DNA from: Aspidiotus rigidus
Taxonomy: Eukaryota; Arthropoda; Insecta; Hemiptera; Diaspididae
Length of the DNA stretch: 64,000 nucleotides
Direction: 5' to 3'
Assembly (NCBI GenBank): GCA_035079385.1
Contig: JAVHKY010000083.1
Span: forward strand, 124,001 to 188,000
Below, piece after piece: positions 51,074-62,689 of the stretch (positions are counted from its first letter, which is position 1; each line of letters starts with the position of its first letter). A program made the translations under genes and the position numbers. The notes below the pieces were generated by a model, which saw nothing but the letters and a program-made list of their open reading frames with translations, did not search any database and had not been told where the DNA came from.

Positions 51074-52414
51074 AGTAGACAAGATGCGCTACATAAATAA
51101 TTTAAACAACTTTTCACGTCACTATTCAATCCAACGATTTTTGTAGAGTTGAAAATAGATTAACGTTTTCCATCGAATTTGTCTAGGTTTGTTTTTTCCT
51201 CTCTCTCTTCTTTCTTCCGTTTTTTCTTTTTTAGAATTTTTTTGTACAATTGGAAATATATTAAGAACAATTTAAAAATGGCCTAAATCTTCATACAATT
51301 GTATTATGCTTCATCGCGTTTTGTTTTTGAGAATGTAACTTATACAACACACAAAAACAATTGCATATTAGTATAAGTATAATAATGTACAGAGATTGAG
51401 TGGTCAGAAACATGAAAAACTAGTTACATTCTGTAAGACCTTCACATCTAGTCCACTAACGTTAATTTTCGTAAATTTGCTCCAAATTAGTACTCGTGTA
51501 CTTTCCTTGTCTTATTAGTAAACTACTCAATCATGAAACAGAGGCCGACTTCTCCATGATTTATGTTAGGAATAGAAATTTTGGAAAAATATATCCCCTA
51601 ATCAATAGTTTAAGTTTTATAAAAACTTGACTGAGTCCTATACTCAGGTAGTTCTCGAAATTATTATGAAATACACGAAGGTTTCTCGATAGAGGCGACG
51701 ATTCAAACCAAAACAAAGCATTGATAACTTTTTCTTAATTGTAGGCATAATCATGATCTGATCACTCAACTACAATACAGACAGCCGGTACACCGTTCGA
51801 TATTCCGTGTTAAAAAATTTATTCATTTATAAGTTCCATTCATACTTTTCACGAAGAAGATTCTTCTACGCGGAATTTATTCTTCAATTTTATAGTGATA
51901 AAGCGTCCATCCTAAATCGTTAATCATACAATTTTTCTCTCTTTCTTTTCCTATTTTTACGATCACACATTCTCTATACGAACGTTGCTGGTCTTCGTTG
52001 GTTATTAGAAATATAACTACAATATTATAGTAAGTACATCGTATTTGAAATTGAAAATTCAATTTAACGACTATATAACGTGCTATAAAACACAATGCAG
52101 TTCCTGGGTACTTTTCATGTGTATTAATTTAGTATTCATATTATTTGTATTTTCATTTTAATAAATATTTGAAAAGCAGAATAGTGGTCTACAAGTCTAC
52201 AATTTTCATAAGGATTCGATAAGTTTTATCGGATTGCTACAACAATCAAAACGTGATCAAAACCAAAGATGAAAATCACTTTATTCGATTTTTTTTTCAA
52301 TGCACAAGTCTTTCAAAATTTTCAAAAGTACCTCTAGTCGAAAATATCGCTGTTAATTTCTTTAAGCGTATCTGACGATCTTCATCACGTGCATGCGTAT
52401 CATCTTCGCAGAAC
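51074..52414. other. Convergent intergenic region / 3' UTRs
   Basis: AT-rich, no ORF of note. The two genes point at each other here, so the region probably contains both 3' UTRs. TTTATT near 52272 is a minus-strand AATAAA for the AIG1-like gene. Confidence 0.5.
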
Positions 52415-52444
52415 TCACGACGACTTCTTATTCTTTGATTTCAC
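52415..52444 (-). CDS. AIG1: AIG1-like terminal exon
   Basis: Minus-strand acceptor CGAATTTCAG before 52444. Ten codons, VKSKNKKSS and TGA. It is very short, so it is supported by phase, splice site and the basic tail expected of the family rather than by length. Confidence 0.65.
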   Translation of the reverse strand: MKSKNKKSS

Positions 52445-55400
52445 CTGAAATTCGAAGAAATAAAGGTGAATATTAGGAAAATAAATATGTAAAATAATAG
52501 AAACTCAAGTTTCGGTCGTCTTTACCATCAAAATCAGACCGGTATGAATTCACAGATTTTTCATCTGCATTAAAAGGAAAAAAAATCTTCTGCGCGCACC
52601 ATTAATAAAGTCCCACTTGTCTAGCAAATTACATGACATTGTTAGGTCCCATAATTATATTCTTCAGCAGAGATGAAAGAAAGTGAAACAAAAAAAGAAG
52701 CACTTGAGGAAAGTGAAGAGAAGAAGAGAATCTCTAGATTGAGAAAGATAGTACAGTAAATAGGTATTGAGAAAAAAACAACGGTAGAAGTGAGCAAAAT
52801 AAGGTATTCTATACAGAGAGTAGGTGCACGCATATGAATAATCAACAAAAAAGCAATACATTCTCTCATTGCGAGGAATACATTAATTTTTCAATTCTAA
52901 ATGCATGTGCACGCTGGAACGTCAACATTGAAACAACGGGATATAATAAACAACACGCAAATAAAATTATTTATTTCTTAAAGAAAAGAAAAAAAAAGAA
53001 AAAAAAAAACTTAAAATATCACATTTGCGACAATACGAGACAAAGATGCAGATTCAGAAAACGCTCATTTTGCGAATTCATGAGATACAAATTGTAGAGA
53101 ATAAATGGTAAAATACTCGATTGTACGAGTGACTCGACAAATAAATAGACCGATAAATAAATAAATAATACACATCTCGATAAAAAGAATGATCGGTAGA
53201 TAAACGAGGCGAAAAAACGACGATGGTAGACACTAATGAGGGTCATCATCATCATCTTATAATATAACCACAATTAAAATTGCGACCATCCTCGACGATA
53301 AAAGATAACTTAAAAAATACAATTAAAACTATCATCTTAAATACGGACAAGAAGAGTTGGCGATTGACTTTCTCAAAAAATATGCATAATAAATAATTGA
53401 CTGTTGTAAACATTATTTTGATTACGCAATTAGAATCTAGCGGACTAATGAAAATAATATTAGAGAATATAAATTATAACAAGGGGTGGTCAACTAATTA
53501 CGGAAACGCAATCATTAAATAAGGCACACTATGTACGCTCGAAGGATTTGATTGTATGTACAGTAAACGTAAGGTAGGACGAACACTGGTACATGCAAAG
53601 GTATTATTATATTAGGACTAAACACAACACAAGAAAGGATGGCACAAAAAAAAAATCTCTACGAAACTGAGAATATTCTCGAGAATCTATAGATGACTGA
53701 TGACAATTTAGTGCTACATGCAGAACGCAAAACAACATTTTTGTAGGATATTACAATCAAGGATCATGCAGACAAATCACGAACAAAGGCTTCCAACTAG
53801 GTGAATTGATTACGTGGTCAACTGCATTGAATTTTTCTGTAAATTAAATACGAAATAAAATGTAGATCGGCTATATCTACTGAAATTTTGAGGAAGAGAT
53901 GAAATGAGAAGTTCAGCGTATTGGACAAATATCTTAGTATGTAGCTTGTTAAATTAGAACTACCAAAGTATTGCCATGATGTATGAAGAATCGAGTTTGC
54001 ACGCGGTAAATAAGGTGATTATGATGTTATCTAATATGAGAGAGGTTATTTAAAAAAAAAAAAAAAAAAAACTATGTTTCCAGCGTTAAGCAACCAACAT
54101 AATAAGCAGCGACAACAAAGAGAAAAAAGTAAAAACAAATTATTATTAAAAGTCATCCCTGATTTTCATTGTCTAGTAACTAGGGCAAAAGAAAACTTCT
54201 TAAAATCAAAGGAACTCACGAAAATCTACTTGTTGATCGACATTAAAATCAACCATTTATTAAATAGAACTTTACAGGTCGGTTTATAGTCAGAATAATC
54301 GAAGGAAATTCACAGCCTAATTCGTCGTACGATAAGAGTTCTAATTGCGTACTCTTTCGAGCAACCAAGTTTTTCTTTTTCTTTTGTCACCCAATAAGCC
54401 ATTTACACGTCAGGTTTGTTTACATTTTTTTTTTTTTTTTTTTTAATCGAACTTTCAGTCATTTTAACAAAAATGACGTGTTTTCGCAATTTTTTAGGAA
54501 GTCCCGGTATATTTTTTTCCTCACGAATCAATGACATGTGAAAATAACCAAATACTTTTGAATGTCGGAATTTTAAGTTTTATTTTCACTATACGAATAC
54601 AAGTGCGATACAAATTTCGGCAAACGTCAAACCGAATGAAATGAGAAATAGGTATATAAATATCATTCCCAGGAGTGTAAATGTTTTATTGCAGCAAAAT
54701 GTCTAAGAATTAGAACTCATAAGCATCTCCTTAGTAATTAAAATTAATTACTAGAATCTACAACGAAGATGAAATTGATTGATAATATTTTTTTTTTACT
54801 ACTCTCTAATAGTTTGTTGGAATTTGATGCTTTGGTCATCATTTTTTTTAAACGTCTGAATGAACCTCAGAAGTACAACGAGACCATGATTCGGAAAAAT
54901 CTTCCAAGAAATACTGAACAAAATATGAATGGAAATACTACAAAATCAGCATTCACAGAACATTCAATGTCATTACTTGAAATCAAATTTTTTGGTAACC
55001 GACGATAAGTATCTATCATAATCAAACGATTCGATTCCACAATATCATTCTAGATTACTAAAAGTTCAGAAGATACCTACATCATTTTTTTCTAATAAAA
55101 AATTTAAAAAATTAATGTTTGAAACACAGAAACGGATGATATTGAAAAATTTTAAATGGACTTCTGGACTAAGGAAAATAGAATCGAAAGTAATTTGAAT
55201 CATTTGAGCGAAGTCGTTGGGAAGACGGCGCCTGCAAACAATAGGGATAATTTGAGGTACATTAATTTTGTTGATTCTCTCATTAATACCGACAGGGAAA
55301 CAAAAAAGAAAACAGAAAACGAATCGAATGATTTAAAATCAGAACGAATCAACATCATAATTATGATTTTAAAATTCGGAAGACATAGGAGCTATTTTCA

Positions 55401-58400
55401 TTCAAAATATCGTAATTTATCCGTACCACTTGAAATAGGATGATTAGGAGGAAAAGGTCTGAAGATAAATTTACAAGATTCAGGATTTTAACAGAATGTA
55501 CTTAATTCTACTCAAAATCTAATTTGTAACGTACAAGTAGCTTGAGAATTCGGAACTATCGAGTGTACATCGTGAGGTGAAGAAAATTTGAATAATATTC
55601 ATGAATACCTAATTGTTTAGCAACCGAAGACGAAGCAGAGAGACGTGCAGTAGTCTAGATCGTATATATTTTCATTAATTATCCTGGCAGAGTATCCCAA
55701 AAACCGCTTCGTTATGATAAAGATAAATTTAAAAAAGGACGTTGAAGTACTGTTAGGAGATGTTGGATGACCAGGAAGGAAAAACGACTCAATAGATGAA
55801 TTCCGCGATAAATTCGTGAAAAATGTAATTGCTATGTCACACACTTGTTCAATCTGAGAAAAACAAGTTTCAAACGGTTACCATGTACCTACTAATAAAA
55901 TTTCTACGGGTTCCACTATCGCTACCGATAAGATTGAATACTACACCACGAGTGATCAATTAAAATCAAACACAGTCTGAAAATAAATTTTCATCATTTG
56001 CTGCACCGTGGTAAAAAATTGCTCGATAGATGTAAAGAAAATGTTACCACACCATATAAACGATAAAGAAGAAACGCGAAAGATGGTTTCGAGAAGCAAA
56101 AAACCTAGAGTTATGATTCACGAACAAAGCTATTCGAGTATCGCTATAGATAACTCGAAGAAAAGCTCGACAAGTGTAAAACAATATGTACATCAATTTG
56201 ATCATGGCTTTCCGAATCTAGGCCGATGAATGCTTCTTACCTGAATTCTATTGCCCCATACAAATTTATTTATATTATATCCGATGTAGGCGAATAGTGT
56301 AGCCATTAACAGACAGGACGCGAAAAACGCTATTTTTCCGGGCCAATTCAACACTTCCAGCACTGGATAGACCCACAGATTACATTGGTACCATACGAAA
56401 ATACACCTGTAATTCAAAATAATGCGGTCATTAAAATACTCACAATTTATTTCGACGAAGGCCACACTTGGTGTACTGCGACAAAGTACAAAAAAAAAAC
56501 AAAAGAATACTTTAAAAAATGAGGAAGTCGTAACGTTTTAAGCCCACAAATTAAGACACCCGCTGTTGGTTGACACCTACGAGAAACCGGAAATTGAGAT
56601 AGCGAACAACCCTGAAGTTTGATACTAAAAATACCTTTACAGACTACTGTGGAATTTTCATTGTCTTTTTGTAGTGCTGTCGGAGAGCGTCTGAAAGCGA
56701 AAACAAGTATGTAGTAATAAATCACGATTCGGGAAGTTATTAATTGAAGTACTAAAGATTTCAATTATCGCAGTTTTTTCTCCATGGTGACAATATCAAA
56801 TAAATGAATGGAAATAGAAACATTGGAAAAACATCGATTTTGCAGACATTGTAAATTATACCCACACCTCAGAGATAAGGAACAATAGCTTGAAATGATG
56901 TTGAGTCAGAAGCTTTGTATTTGATACAAGTTCAAGGGCCTTAGTCAATCTCTCACCGCGAGTACAGAACCGAAAAGGAGCTTCTCGGTGCCTCTCCATC
57001 CATCGTTCTAAATAAGGCGAGTATTCACACACTTGTCCGGCCTGATTGAACACGTGGCTGTGGCAGATCTCTCATTGCAAGTCCACAACAGGGAACAATC
57101 CCGGTAACTTTCCCACCATTGCTAAGAACAACGACAATTTCGTACATTTGTCCGCTTCAATCAAACCAGGGGCTCTCATCGATCATTCACCGCGAGTACA
57201 CTTCGGAAAACGATCTTCTCAGTGACATTATTTCCATCGTTAAGAACGAGAAGAATTTTATAAATTTGCCCGCATCGATTGAACTAGGAGCACTCTTGCC
57301 GTGAGACCACAACAGAAAACAAAGGCTTCTCCTTAACGAAGTTGACAAAACACAGAGAATTTTATTTGATACTGATGAGAATCGAAAGTCGAAATTTTTC
57401 CAAGTTGTTCTCCTGTCATATGTAGCTCAGAAGTTGAGATTTTTCCAAGTGCCCTTCCATCATACATAGCTTGAGAACTTGGAAGAATTTCGATTTGCAG
57501 TTGTTTAGTGGTTCTGGACTTGGAAAAATTTTGACCATCAAACTATATGAGATTGCAGAATTTTCCAAGTGAAGCTCTGAGCTCTCCCAACTTATATAAT
57601 TCAAAGGTCGAAATTTTCCGAAGCCGCTTTGCTGTCATAGGTATACATGATGGCTCGAAAGTCGAAATTTTTTCAAGCCTCAATTTCTTTATTCGAGGAG
57701 TTCAATTTTTATGGGACGCCAACATTTTCAAAAGACTCCCAAAAGAAAAGGTTCCCTGTCAAAACCTAAAGGTACAAACCAGTACAAATTTAGCACAGAT
57801 AAATCAATCCGCTCGGACCTCAAAATTCCATTCAAATTGGAAAAACTAACGAGTTTAGCCTTCAAAATTGAATAGAATAAAACTCACGGGTTCTTTAACA
57901 AGTTGAACGAGGGGTGGCAGGGAACCTGTTTTATGGGACACGCGGGATCTGGAAAATTTAGATTGTGACGTCATAAGGCTGATCTACGAAGTCACCAAAT
58001 TTTGACATCACAGAACCGATATATAATAGGAGGGGAACTTCAGAAAACTGATCCATGACGTAATCAGATTGTGACGTCACAAGACTGAACTATTGCGTCA
58101 TCAAACTGTGACGTCACAAGCCCCACCCCCAAGCTATATATGATAGGAGGGAGCTTGAAAAAAGAAACTTATCTATGACGTCATTGAACTGTGAAGTCAC
58201 AGGCCTCGCCCACAAGCTATTTTTCAACCCCTCCCCCAGATAAAACAGGTTCCCTGTTAAAATATTATGATTGTTCAAAGATGAGAAGAAAGAGGGCGGG
58301 GAGAGGTATTTCACTTCCATAGGTTTCAAAATATATAGAATGTGAATAATTAGAGAATGATGGGCAAATTTTGATCGAAATTTTAAAAATGAGGGACGGG

Positions 58401-59098
58401 GAGAGCGTACATGCCTTTGAACTCCACAATGTTATTGTATGCAGCGGGAAAATGATGGGTGAACAGAAACCAATGTTTCCTGGAAAAAATTGAACAAAAT
58501 AGGAACAAAATTATGACACCGATTTCTATCCAAAATTCGTTGGTGGGGGACTGCATTTCTCCAACCTCCCAAATTTGAAATGTCGAAGATGGGAGTATGA
58601 TCAATGGGGTTTTTCCAGCGGCACTTTTTGGGGGGTGGCAAATTTTGAATATTTTAAAGGGACGTCAAGAAAATTGGAAAAGAAAGAAAAAACGAGGCGG
58701 CAGAACTTGACCAGGCCTACCGGCACAACACCCAAAACCCCCTCTGAGTATGATGGGTGAACAAAATTTAAAATTTGCTGAACACAATTGGACAACATGT
58801 GAACAAAATTATGATATCCGAAATTCCAAGATGGAGGCGCTCGGGACATCGGATTCAAACCAAGATGATTAACTTACCACAGTAAATAGGTTACTGTCAC
58901 GAACCAGAGACCGTAACAAATCTTTATGGCTGGCTCCGTCGCTTTATGATATGTTGTGAGTAGCTCCAAAAATGAGTATATTAAAATGAACGTATGGACT
59001 GAATGATTCAACCACGACGGAAAATATGGATCTACCGCCTTTGGCATCACCAATTCTCGATTTACCGCCCACAGTACCCAAAACGTAACGGATACGAA
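52415..59098 (-). CDS. AIG1: AIG1/ADTRP-family (FAR-17a) membrane hydrolase, 5' part missing
   Basis: Three minus-strand exons (59098-58878, 56406-56241, 52444-52415) join in compatible phases to 138 codons plus stop. The protein reads VSVTFWVLWAVNRELVMPKA, then FPSWLNHSVHTFILIYSFLE, WYQCNLWVYPVLEVLNWPG and a final hydrophobic segment, ending VKSKNKKSS. The WLNH-x2-HT segment, with the His that serves as a catalytic residue in AIG1 and ADTRP, and the WVYP-LE motif define the family. Its members hydrolyse fatty-acid esters of hydroxy fatty acids using a Thr and a His, within a multi-pass membrane protein. The Thr would be in a missing upstream exon. The Lys-rich tail fits an endoplasmic reticulum protein. 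About 90-100 N-terminal residues are not found. They lie upstream of 59.1 kb, in the window or beyond it. Confidence 0.88.
52445..56240 (-). other. AIG1-like intron, AT-rich, nothing recognised
   Basis: A 3.8-kb intron with A and T runs (for example 54051-54069 and 54428-54444) and no domain-bearing frame on either strand. Confidence 0.5.
56241..56406 (-). CDS. AIG1: AIG1-like exon B
   Basis: Minus-strand acceptor GAATTACAG before 56406 and donor GTAAGA after 56241. 166 nt, leaving phase 0. It carries CNLWVYPVLEVLNWPG and the last transmembrane segment (IAFFASCLLMATLFAYIGYN). Confidence 0.92.
57360..57770. repeat. Diverged 45-bp-type units
   Basis: AAGTCGAAATTTTTCCAAGT, AGAAGTTGAGATTTTTCCAA and AAAGTCGAAATTTTTTCAAG occur as scattered old copies, ending in AAAAGGTTCCCTGTCAAAAC. 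Confidence 0.6.
57885..58262. repeat. Composite repeat copy with both modules and TGACGTCA sites
   Basis: The left end GGTTCTTTAACAAGTTGAAC then GGGTGGCAGGGAACCTGTTT. The interior has four TGACGTCA (about 57965, 58073, 58095, 58175) with TATATGATAGGAGG. The right end is GATAAAACAGGTTCCCTGTT. This is a compact, apparently complete member of the family (about 380 bp) inside the AIG1-like intron. Confidence 0.8.
58878..59098 (-). CDS. AIG1: AIG1-like exon A (most upstream found)
   Basis: Minus-strand acceptor TTTTGTTCTAG before 59098 and donor GTAAGT after 58878. 221 nt, leaving phase 2. It contains two predicted membrane segments and the NHSVHT catalytic His region. Confidence 0.9.
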
Positions 59099-61600
59099 CT
59101 AGAACAAAAATAACAACAAAACGTTACCAAATATCAATGATACACCTCTGGAAATTAGAACATTAAAAATATGTGAGTTTTTGAGAGCCTGTAAATGCTG
59201 ATGAGCGATCTATTCAAATCTATACACCTTACCAGTCTATTTCAGATGAACAACTTTGGTCAGATCGTCTCCGAAATCTTCCCTCAAGAATGAAATACCA
59301 CACTAAGGAATCATTGTTTTCAATATAAAGCCTATGTTCCTGAGAAGCTCATGAAGAAAAAAAACTCATTCGGCAGAAGCCTCCTCTCGAGATGAAAAAT
59401 AAAGAATTTTCTTCAAACACGTAGCCCACGGCTGCATGAGACTTAAAAGCTACTACAGAGGGGCCCACATTCAACTTCTATAAATTCAAGGTACACAACT
59501 TCATTTCTTTGGGAAATCAATCGTAAAATGCTGTCAAGGACTTTCCTAAACCTCAGGTTAAGAAGGAGCGAGTAACTTTTGGTTCAAGCTCGGGGCATAA
59601 TCCACTGCCCTTTTCTCCAGGAACAATCACGACTATCAAACTTGCCTTCAATTACAAATATCTATTCCCTTTTGAGTCGACAATCCATTTTACAGTGAAT
59701 TAATTTCAGCCGCGGCAGCAACAAGTTTTGGCAGTTTCATATCTTTTTCGATTTCCTCCTCCTCCGCAGCACGGAATTTTTCTTCTCGGAAATAACCTTG
59801 AAAATATGAAAAATTTCTGAAACCCTACCCCCCATTCTCAATTCTTGAATCTGTCTACCCACTGTTTCCCTCAACCGAGTTCTTTCCTGCAGTTTTCCTC
59901 TACTAGGTCATCCCTGTCCCACTCAATACGAACTTGTTCTAGGTTAGGACGATAATTGAAGTTGAATGATCATCCTCGTCCTTAGCGAGCCTCGCAAGCA
60001 AAAACTAGTATAGACTGAACTTTGCGGCCTTTTAAACGTGTACAAACTGTTGACGGGAGGACCTGGTAAAGACAATAAGTTTGATTGGAAGGGAGGATGG
60101 GATGCAATAGACAGCAGAGTGCGGTTCTTCCCTCTTGCCCCTATTTCTTATCATGTCTTGCATTTAATGATTTGGGACTAAGCTTAGTCTATGCTGGGTA
60201 TGGTCTACGACCTCTTGACCTAAAGGACTTCAGAGTCTAAAGTAACGCTCCTGGTTCTTACGCCAAGCGAGAAAGCGCCAAGAAGGTACTTCGCCCTTGG
60301 GCCCATGGTTGCTGGGCGCCCAGTAGTCTGATAAATTTTACATCTACTTCCCAATAGGAATGCAATCCTCGGAGATACAAGTCAACTCTTTCTAAAATAT
60401 CCAATCCCCAAGCCCGCGTTGGCTCTCCACGGACCTGCTGGTGCCGAACTATCTTATTGACCTACATTGCAAATTCTCACCTTAGAATACGACTTAGCCT
60501 TCCAGAAGTAATTCCGACAAAGAAGGCGGTTCTGCATAAGAGATACATGATTCTTATTTATTGCTCGTAGAGAGTTTCTCTTAGACCTCGTATAGTATTC
60601 TCAATGGAACACGACCCTACTGTGCTTGAAAAGTTTGTAGTCCAGGAGGTCTGCTCTCACTCAAAGAAGACTACTGCTAGCAGTTTCAGTCAATACACGC
60701 TACACCCACCCATTTAGCATTCGGGTCGGCCATCCACTAGGATCGCTACTTACGCAGACGGTTCGTTCAACAGTAATGGTATTCTTTTAACGAATTTGAA
60801 AACGGGAACTTTAAATTGTGGTGATATATGGGAGAAAAGTGTGAAATTTGGAATAACTTTTGAATGAAGCCGAATAAAAGGTTTTGTCATCTTATCTAAT
60901 TCGCAAGATTTGTGTTTGTGAACATCTTTCATGGGACATCAAAAAGCCAAATTTGCTCTCACATGTACCGCCATTGTTTGGTTCAAGTTTTCATCATTCC
61001 CCACCCAGAAGGAACACAGCGCGACGCTATCTGTAAGATTGTCCGAGCTTGGTTAATTCGTACAGACACGTCTCAAACAAAACCTGTATCAATGTCCCAT
61101 CATACATGCACTACCAAAGAGGTTCTCACATCCGCGACCATAGATTTACGCTCGGCTTGAATTGAAAGGGAACCTGCTTTAAGCGGAGGGCTGTTTGAGA
61201 GAAGCATCCAAATTTCGCTACCTTGCTATCCTTAGGCAAATTGTGACTATAATACGAGGCATATTAGGAACTTCAAAAATATTGTGTCTGAAGGGGAGAA
61301 GGGTTCAACCTAGTTCAGAGACTTGTAAAAATTCTCAATTTCAAGATATGTATATGAACAGCACTGCATCTCCAAAAAGCAAATGGAAAGCTAAAACTAA
61401 CTCAGGTTAGGGACTTGAAAAAGTATGGGATACCTTCTTATCTGTAAAGAACTAATTAGTATAGGCAATTTAGACAGATACAGCGACGAAAAAAACATTT
61501 TGAGATAACAAGCGGGACTGGGTTGAAAAATGTAGTATTCGTTGTTAGAAATAAGCCCTCAAAAGTCCCCCCCCCCAAATGCTATGGAAAATTTTTTGTG
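59099..61600. other. Upstream of AIG1-like exon A: no confident exon
   Basis: I searched for a minus-strand exon with the family's N-terminal membrane segment and found none. A minus frame at 60750-60932 ends in a good donor (GCGTAAGT) but has no family resemblance. One AAAGGGAACCTGCTTTA module lies near 61168. Confidence 0.45.
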
Positions 61601-61734
61601 GCACGTTCAAGCCCCCAAATTTTACTTTTTTGCTTATAACTCAAAAAGTTGAAGCTTTGGAGAAAAAAGTTTGAAACGAAAAAGATTCCTCGTAAAGTTT
61701 ACTATAAAATGCATGTATTACATATGAAGCTACG

Positions 61735-62205
61735 TCTAATCGTTAGTCTACCATGGTCCTCGGAAGTTGGAGAGTTTTGAAAAATTTTCGAAAATCGAGA
61801 TATTTTTGGCAAATATCTCGAAAATGGCGAATGATGGAAAAATGTAGTTTATCACGGTTTTTAGTTCGACAAATAGTCGCTGTTTTATAGCAAACCATAT
61901 GATAAATCTTTTTTCTCTGAAATATTTTTCTCCACCACTTGCCATTTCCCTGAAATTTCTCCATTTTATAAAATATCTTCCAGTTGTCACAATTGAACAA
62001 TATTTCTAGGCTAACGGTCAGACTTATGCTGACGTGTAACGCATGAATTTTGTAGAAAATTGTACGAGGAATCTCTTTTGTTCTAAACTTTTTTTTTCCA
62101 TCACTTGCCATTACCGAGATATTTGCCTAAAATATCTCGATTTTCAAAAATTTTTCATAACTCTCCAACTTCCGAGAACCATTGTAGGCTAACGATTAGA
62201 CTGAA
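61735..62205. repeat. Foldback, about 470 bp
   Basis: TAATCGTTAGTCTACCATGG with CCTCGGAAGTTGGAGAGTTT on the left, and AAACTCTCCAACTTCCGAGA-type text then TAGGCTAACGATTAGACTG on the right. Further inside, GAGATATTTTTGGCAAATAT pairs with ATATTTGCCTAAAATATCTC. Confidence 0.8.
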
Positions 62206-62224
62206 AAAGGGTTTTTCAATTGTA

Positions 62225-62300
62225 CAAATGTACTTTATTAGTTGCTTATTCAAGAGTACTTTCGGGTGTTATCCCATCATCAGTTGTGTCGCAACTAGAG
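62225..62300 (-). ncRNA. Hammerhead-ribozyme-like motif
   Basis: Minus strand: ACAACTGATGATGGGATAAC then ACCCGAAAGTAC. This gives CTGATGA, a stem GGG/CCC, GAAA, a GTAC...GTAC helix, and TTGT that can pair with ACAA to close helix I. The core strands are canonical. The A where the U of the cleavage-site helix is expected may weaken activity. It lies just ahead of a Penelope-like RT fragment, whose family carries hammerheads in terminal repeats. Its opposite orientation fits an inverted terminal repeat. Confidence 0.5.
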
Positions 62301-62689
62301 AACAAGGCCTTAACCATGAGTTTTTATAGTATAACACTGTGATCTTATTGGCTAGCTATAACAATGCTGTGTTGTGATTGGTTCACTTCTTAGAAACTTA
62401 TTCTTACAATAATATGATATTGTGTTCTTATTGGCTAAAACATACTGCTTTGTGATTGGTTCGATCTATCGTTCTAAATGCTGCGTTTCTATTGGCTACC
62501 TGGATTCCTGCCGTCTCATTGGTTGGTTCCGTTCTTCTTCTTTCGTCCAATCACCAGGCCAAATAATTTTTCGCTGTCAAATGTGATTACATTGTTCAAG
62601 AGGCAGGCTTTCTTCCTCTTGGCTTTTGCAATCTCCATTTGTTCCCAGAGTTTTCTTCTCTTTGTGCGATTCTCTATACGTGTATGACT

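Noticed and set aside
60750..60932. First exon of the AIG1-like gene
   Set aside because: The frame ends in a good donor but has no membrane segment or family similarity.
61743..62111. 122-codon minus-strand frame
   Set aside because: It lies within a foldback arm and has no recognisable domain. The mirrored arm gives a similar frame.
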